A stretch of DNA of 6,489 nucleotides from Gammaproteobacteria bacterium (lineage in GTDB: Bacteria; Pseudomonadota; Gammaproteobacteria; Arenicellales; Poriferihabitantaceae): positions 1-6,489 of the forward strand of contig JAIBDK010000140.1 in assembly GCA_024679435.1 (NCBI GenBank). The letters run 5' to 3'. The position numbers and the translations under genes are program-made. Each line of letters starts with the position of its first letter. Within the stretch, counting starts at the first letter, position 1. Of the stretch, positions 4,611-6,489 are shown one piece after another. The notes below the pieces were generated by a model, which saw only the letters and a program-made list of their open reading frames with translations, had not been told where the DNA came from and did not search any database.

Positions 4611-6308
4611 ATGGTGGAACAAACGTTTTCTCAGCAACAAGAAGCGTTGATCAGAAATGAACTGGAAAATATTCTGCTTAGCGAACGTTTCGTTAATGCA
4701 AATCGAATCAGCAATTTGTTGCGTTATGTGGTGGAAGAAACTCTGGCAGGACGCCGCGACAGGATTAAAGCCTTCTCAATAGCGCAGGAAGTATTTGGGC
4801 GCGATGCAAATTTCGATCAACAAAGGGACCCCATAGTACGTGTCGAGGCCAGTCGGCTCAGAAAGTGCCTGACTAAATATTATGAGTCTGCTGAAAGCGA
4901 TTCAAACGTTCGTATTGATATACCCAAAGGTGGCTATGCACCAGTCTTTACTGAAAACAAGGCACGTGGTGCCCTGGTTCAGCGATGGACTCCAAAATCG
5001 TTCGCCATTGCTGGGCTGATTAGCTTAACTTTATTGTTAATTCTCTGGTCTGTTTGGAGTGCAATGCACTCACCGAATTCGAAAGTGACCAGGACATCGT
5101 CAGCTTTTTTGGCGGTATTACCATTGACCTACAATGTTGACGATGTTCGAGCAGGACGTTTGGCAGATAGCTTCGTTGACTCGACAATTACCTTGTTAGC
5201 CAAACTACCCAATCTTTCTGTAATGGCTCACGCCTCGATGATGGAATTTGAGCGGGAGCAGGTTGGTATAAGATTGCTCAAAGATGAGTTTGGAGTCACT
5301 CATATCCTCAGGGGTAGTATAGAAACCCTGCAAGATAAGCTAAGAGTGCGGTTCCAGCTCATTGATGCTAAAGCATCAGAAACCCTCTGGTCAGATAGTT
5401 TGGACGGCAGTCTATCCGATGTCTGGGGACTTCAGGACGAGTTGGCAATCAAACTATTAGATGCCCTTTCGATTCAGCTCGAAACTGTCGATAAAAGGCA
5501 AATGTTGAGCCGTTATACCGAGAGTACCGAAGCACTCACTCTGTATCGCCAGGGTTTGTTCATGATAGTACCGCCTAACGAAACAAAAAGAGTTCAGGCT
5601 GGTCGGCAGCTTTTTGAACGTGTACGCGAAATAGATCCAACATTCGCGGGAGGGTATTCCGGTGCGGCCTGGTCGTACGCGCTACCCATACTATTCCACA
5701 ATACCGATACTCCAGATGAGTATTTGGTGCAAGCGATGACTCTTGCCGAGGAGTCAATTCGGATCGACCCTGGATTCGGCTCCGGCTTTGCTGTTCTCGG
5801 ATTCAGTCAGGCCCTCAAAGGCGATAAGGTCGAAGCACTGGAAAATGCTCAACTCGCAGCCTCATTGCAACCTGGTGATGCTTTCGTTCAATTTCTCAAG
5901 GCGGTTACACTTACCTTGTCAGGTGTTCCTGCAGAGGCTTTCGCACCCCTGGAAGAAGCCATACGGTTGAATCCTATTGAAAAGCGGACACCTTATTTAA
6001 ACGCTTATGGTATCAGTCAGTTTGCCAATCTGGATTATCAGGCTGCACTGGATATGTTCGCCAAAAATCAGGAAAGGTCGGGGCCACAAGGACCTCATAT
6101 GGAGATTTTTCGTGCTGCAGCGTATGCCCACCTCGGTAACCATGTAATGGCCTCGGAAATAATCAAAAATCTCAATGAAACGGCCCCCGAGTACCCTTAC
6201 AGTTCCTGGCTGGAAAGCTGGCTGGGTCAAGGTGAACATCTACAAACCACATTAAACAAACTATCTGCTAATGGCCTGAATGTTTCCGAAGGGTACTTAA
6301 TGAAGTAG
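4611..6308 (+). CDS. Membrane-anchored regulator candidate: winged-helix-like N-terminus, TolB-like domain, TPRs
   Basis: This 565-residue protein has three parts. Residues about 10-113 are a cytoplasmic domain often seen before TolB-like/TPR modules. It includes LRYVVEETLAGRRDRIK, AQEVFGRDANFD and VRVEASRLRKCL (76-87), then IDIPKGGYAPVF (102-113). The last two resemble the recognition helix and wing hairpin of OmpR/ToxR winged helices, so DNA binding is inferred. Residues about 131-152 are a single membrane helix. Residues about 166-290 match the TolB-like (FlgO-like) domain: FLAVLPL, THILRGSIE, RVRFQLIDA, ETLWSDSLDG. Residues about 305-530 are TPR-like helix pairs, with acidic or polar residues before proline (REIDPTF, IRIDPGF, IRLNPIE). 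By topology the last two parts lie in the periplasm, as in CadC/ToxR-type one-component regulators. No adenylate cyclase catalytic domain is present. ATG 4611 has no clear ribosome site; GTG 4614 is an alternative. Divergence from sulfatase 2 suggests control of that gene. Confidence 0.85.
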   Translation: MVEQTFSQQQEALIRNELENILLSERFVNANRISNLLRYVVEETLAGRRDRIKAFSIAQEVFGRDANFDQQRDPIVRVEASRLRKCLTKYYESAESDSNVRIDIPKGGYAPVFTENKARGALVQRWTPKSFAIAGLISLTLLLILWSVWSAMHSPNSKVTRTSSAFLAVLPLTYNVDDVRAGRLADSFVDSTITLLAKLPNLSVMAHASMMEFEREQVGIRLLKDEFGVTHILRGSIETLQDKLRVRFQLIDAKASETLWSDSLDGSLSDVWGLQDELAIKLLDALSIQLETVDKRQMLSRYTESTEALTLYRQGLFMIVPPNETKRVQAGRQLFERVREIDPTFAGGYSGAAWSYALPILFHNTDTPDEYLVQAMTLAEESIRIDPGFGSGFAVLGFSQALKGDKVEALENAQLAASLQPGDAFVQFLKAVTLTLSGVPAEAFAPLEEAIRLNPIEKRTPYLNAYGISQFANLDYQAALDMFAKNQERSGPQGPHMEIFRAAAYAHLGNHVMASEIIKNLNETAPEYPYSSWLESWLGQGEHLQTTLNKLSANGLNVSEGYLMK

Positions 6309-6351
6309 TGAATTGAAGATGAGTTTGAATTCTGTTTCTAGAGATCAGAAA

Positions 6352-6489
6352 TCAATCCTCGTGGTCACGATTTACGCTTATCTTAAACAAATAGTCAGTG
6401 CCTCTTAATTGGCCGTACTCGGTAGCCCAGGCATCACTATTTAGGGTCAGTTATTGAGTAAGTAGCGACACATCGAGTGTGTTCTCCGG
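6352..6489 (-). pseudogene. Possible 3' end of a minus-strand gene with an internal stop
   Basis: Entering from the right edge on the minus strand, one frame reads PENTLDVSLLTQ, a TAA (6451-6453), then 32 further codons ending at TGA (6352-6354). These include SDAWATEYGQLRGTDYLFK and end ISVNRDHED. The composition, with alternating polar and aromatic residues and balanced codon use, looks like real protein, and the frame continues on both sides of the stop. I do not recognise the family. It may be a decayed gene, a gene ending at 6451 with chance coding-like sequence after it, or a sequencing error. With 138 bases visible this is a weak call. It would converge on the regulator gene. Confidence 0.3.

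Noticed and set aside
4611..6308. Class III adenylate cyclase, as proteins with this layout are sometimes labelled.
   Set aside because: No cyclase catalytic domain is present. The sequence goes from the N-terminal domain through one membrane helix to TolB-like and TPR regions.
6355..6375. TCGTGGTCACGA as a terminator hairpin after the regulator gene.
   Set aside because: The stem is short with a 2- to 4-base loop and no T run follows, so intrinsic termination is not supported.
6409..6430. TTGGCCGTAC followed by GGTAGCCC, resembling the left end of the dispersed repeat.
   Set aside because: The 25-bp core and the CGACCC element are absent, and the match is only about 15 scattered bases. It also lies inside the coding-like minus-strand frame.

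Overview
The window looks like chromosomal DNA of a heterotrophic, probably marine gammaproteobacterium. GC is moderate, there are AGGAG-type ribosome sites, and the gene set (secreted type I sulfatases, a DUF4345 membrane protein, a SnoaL-like ester cyclase, a membrane-anchored TolB-like/TPR regulator) fits that group. This assignment is inference from gene families; there is no rRNA or other phylogenetic marker in the window.

Layout. Bases 1-282 hold the 3' end of a SnoaL-like/ester cyclase gene (+). Bases 283-533 are non-coding and hold a hairpin and copy 1 of a ~106-bp repeat. Bases 534-917 (-) encode a four-helix DUF4345 membrane protein, divergent from sulfatase 1 (+, 1003-2577), which has a CTAGR formylglycine motif. 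Bases 2578-2927 hold a sulfatase 1 terminator candidate, copy 2 of the repeat, and a strong terminator for the converging sulfatase 2 (-, 2928-4472), which has a CTPTR motif and a charged helical N-terminal extension. A 138-bp divergent promoter region with a 20-bp-period direct repeat and a perfect palindrome separates sulfatase 2 from a 565-residue one-component regulator candidate (+, 4611-6308). The last 180 bases hold what may be the 3' end of a minus-strand gene interrupted by a stop codon.

Working together. Both sulfatases carry signal peptides and the formylglycine, metal and sulfate-site residues, so they should be exported hydrolases of sulfate esters. Their activation needs a formylglycine-generating enzyme that is not in the window. 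The regulator joins a cytoplasmic N-terminal domain resembling an OmpR/ToxR winged helix to a single membrane helix, a TolB-like domain and TPR-like helices. Its position next to sulfatase 2 suggests it senses an envelope signal and controls that gene, and possibly itself. This regulator-operator-sulfatase unit is the most interesting hypothesis here. No glycoside hydrolase, TonB receptor or transporter is visible, so the sulfated substrate cannot be named.
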